In this document: in pieces, positions 12,565-12,617 of the stretch
Layout: the number at the start of each line of letters is the position of its first letter
Position numbering within the stretch: position 1 is the first letter of the stretch
Origin: an uncultured Prevotella sp.
Lineage (GTDB): Bacteria; Bacteroidota; Bacteroidia; Bacteroidales; Bacteroidaceae
Assembly (NCBI GenBank): GCA_905372445.1
Contig: CAJPPF010000055.1
Coordinates: 1-12,617 of the forward strand
Reading direction: 5' to 3'
DNA: 12,617 bases
The notes under the pieces: model-generated
Databases searched by the model: none
Told to the model about the DNA's origin: nothing
What the model saw: the letters and a program-made list of their open reading frames with translations, nothing else
Position numbers and translations under genes: made by a program

Positions 12565-12617
12565 CCCGAATCGGTCATTAGAGTCCTTGACTGATTTTGT
12601 TCGATTGTTGAGCATAT
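12565..12617 (-). mobile_element. Second copy of the MITE-like element, truncated by the window edge
   Basis: The 53 bases from CCCGAATCGGTCATTAG (12565-12581) to the edge are the reverse complement of the right end of the element at 3529-3581, with two mismatches. The orientation is opposite to the copy in the barrel gene. At this end the inverted repeat is a perfect match to the other copy's left end. The five bases before it (ATAAT, 12560-12564) are the expected target duplication; the other side is outside the window. Confidence 0.85.

Noticed and set aside
12352..12615. 87-codon minus-strand ORF at the right edge
   Set aside because: Its first residues are simply the reading of the mobile-element end and the next part crosses the REP copy, so it is chimeric read-through rather than a gene.
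1..12617. tRNA or rRNA genes and CRISPR arrays
   Set aside because: No cloverleaf-like sequence, rRNA motif or regularly spaced repeat was seen. The short repeats present are dispersed, not arrayed.

Overview
The window looks like chromosomal DNA of a Bacteroidales bacterium, most likely a Prevotella-type genus (Prevotellaceae). This is inferred from four things: a surface-protein C-terminal tail of the Prevotella kind, an OMP_b-brl_3/SusC-like outer-membrane barrel protein, the gene order nusB-yajC-ybbR-coaE-DUF5606 with the long NusB of Bacteroidetes, and promoters matching the Bacteroidetes TTG/TTTG-N20-TAnnTTTG pattern. No database search was possible. Names rest on motifs and lengths read by eye.

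Layout. 1-230 is the GC-rich 3' end of a cell-surface protein gene, closed by a strong terminator. 231-675 has no gene and is packed with copies and fragments of a REP-like palindromic repeat. aroB (minus, shikimate pathway) and a large outer-membrane beta-barrel gene (plus) are transcribed divergently from 1726-1913. A bidirectional terminator separates the barrel gene from the minus-strand genes for an Hsp15-like S4 protein, peptidyl-tRNA hydrolase and ribosomal protein bL25. rplY and the nusB operon diverge from two good back-to-back promoters at 6998-7257. The plus-strand operon nusB-yajC-ybbR-coaE-DUF5606 follows. After a 345-bp gap come a queuosine-precursor transporter and queF, two bases apart, which together would import preQ0 and reduce it to preQ1. 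The right end is gene-free and carries another REP copy and the end of a mobile repeat.

Most notable observation. The barrel gene contains a 193-bp element (3389-3581) with 17-bp terminal inverted repeats and a 5-bp target duplication (ATAAA). Element plus duplication is 198 bp, exactly 66 codons, and has no stop in the host frame, so the protein simply gains 66 foreign residues. Excising the element and one ATAAA rejoins a normal-looking barrel sequence. A second copy, in the opposite orientation, runs off the right edge at 12565-12617, so this is a dispersed family. The behaviour recalls the Rickettsia palindromic elements that insert in-frame into genes, but in an unrelated phylum.

Other points are a REP-like family with at least four good copies, a possible preQ1-class pseudoknot just upstream of the queuosine genes, the absence of queC between transporter and queF, and a 38-nt yajC/ybbR overlap.
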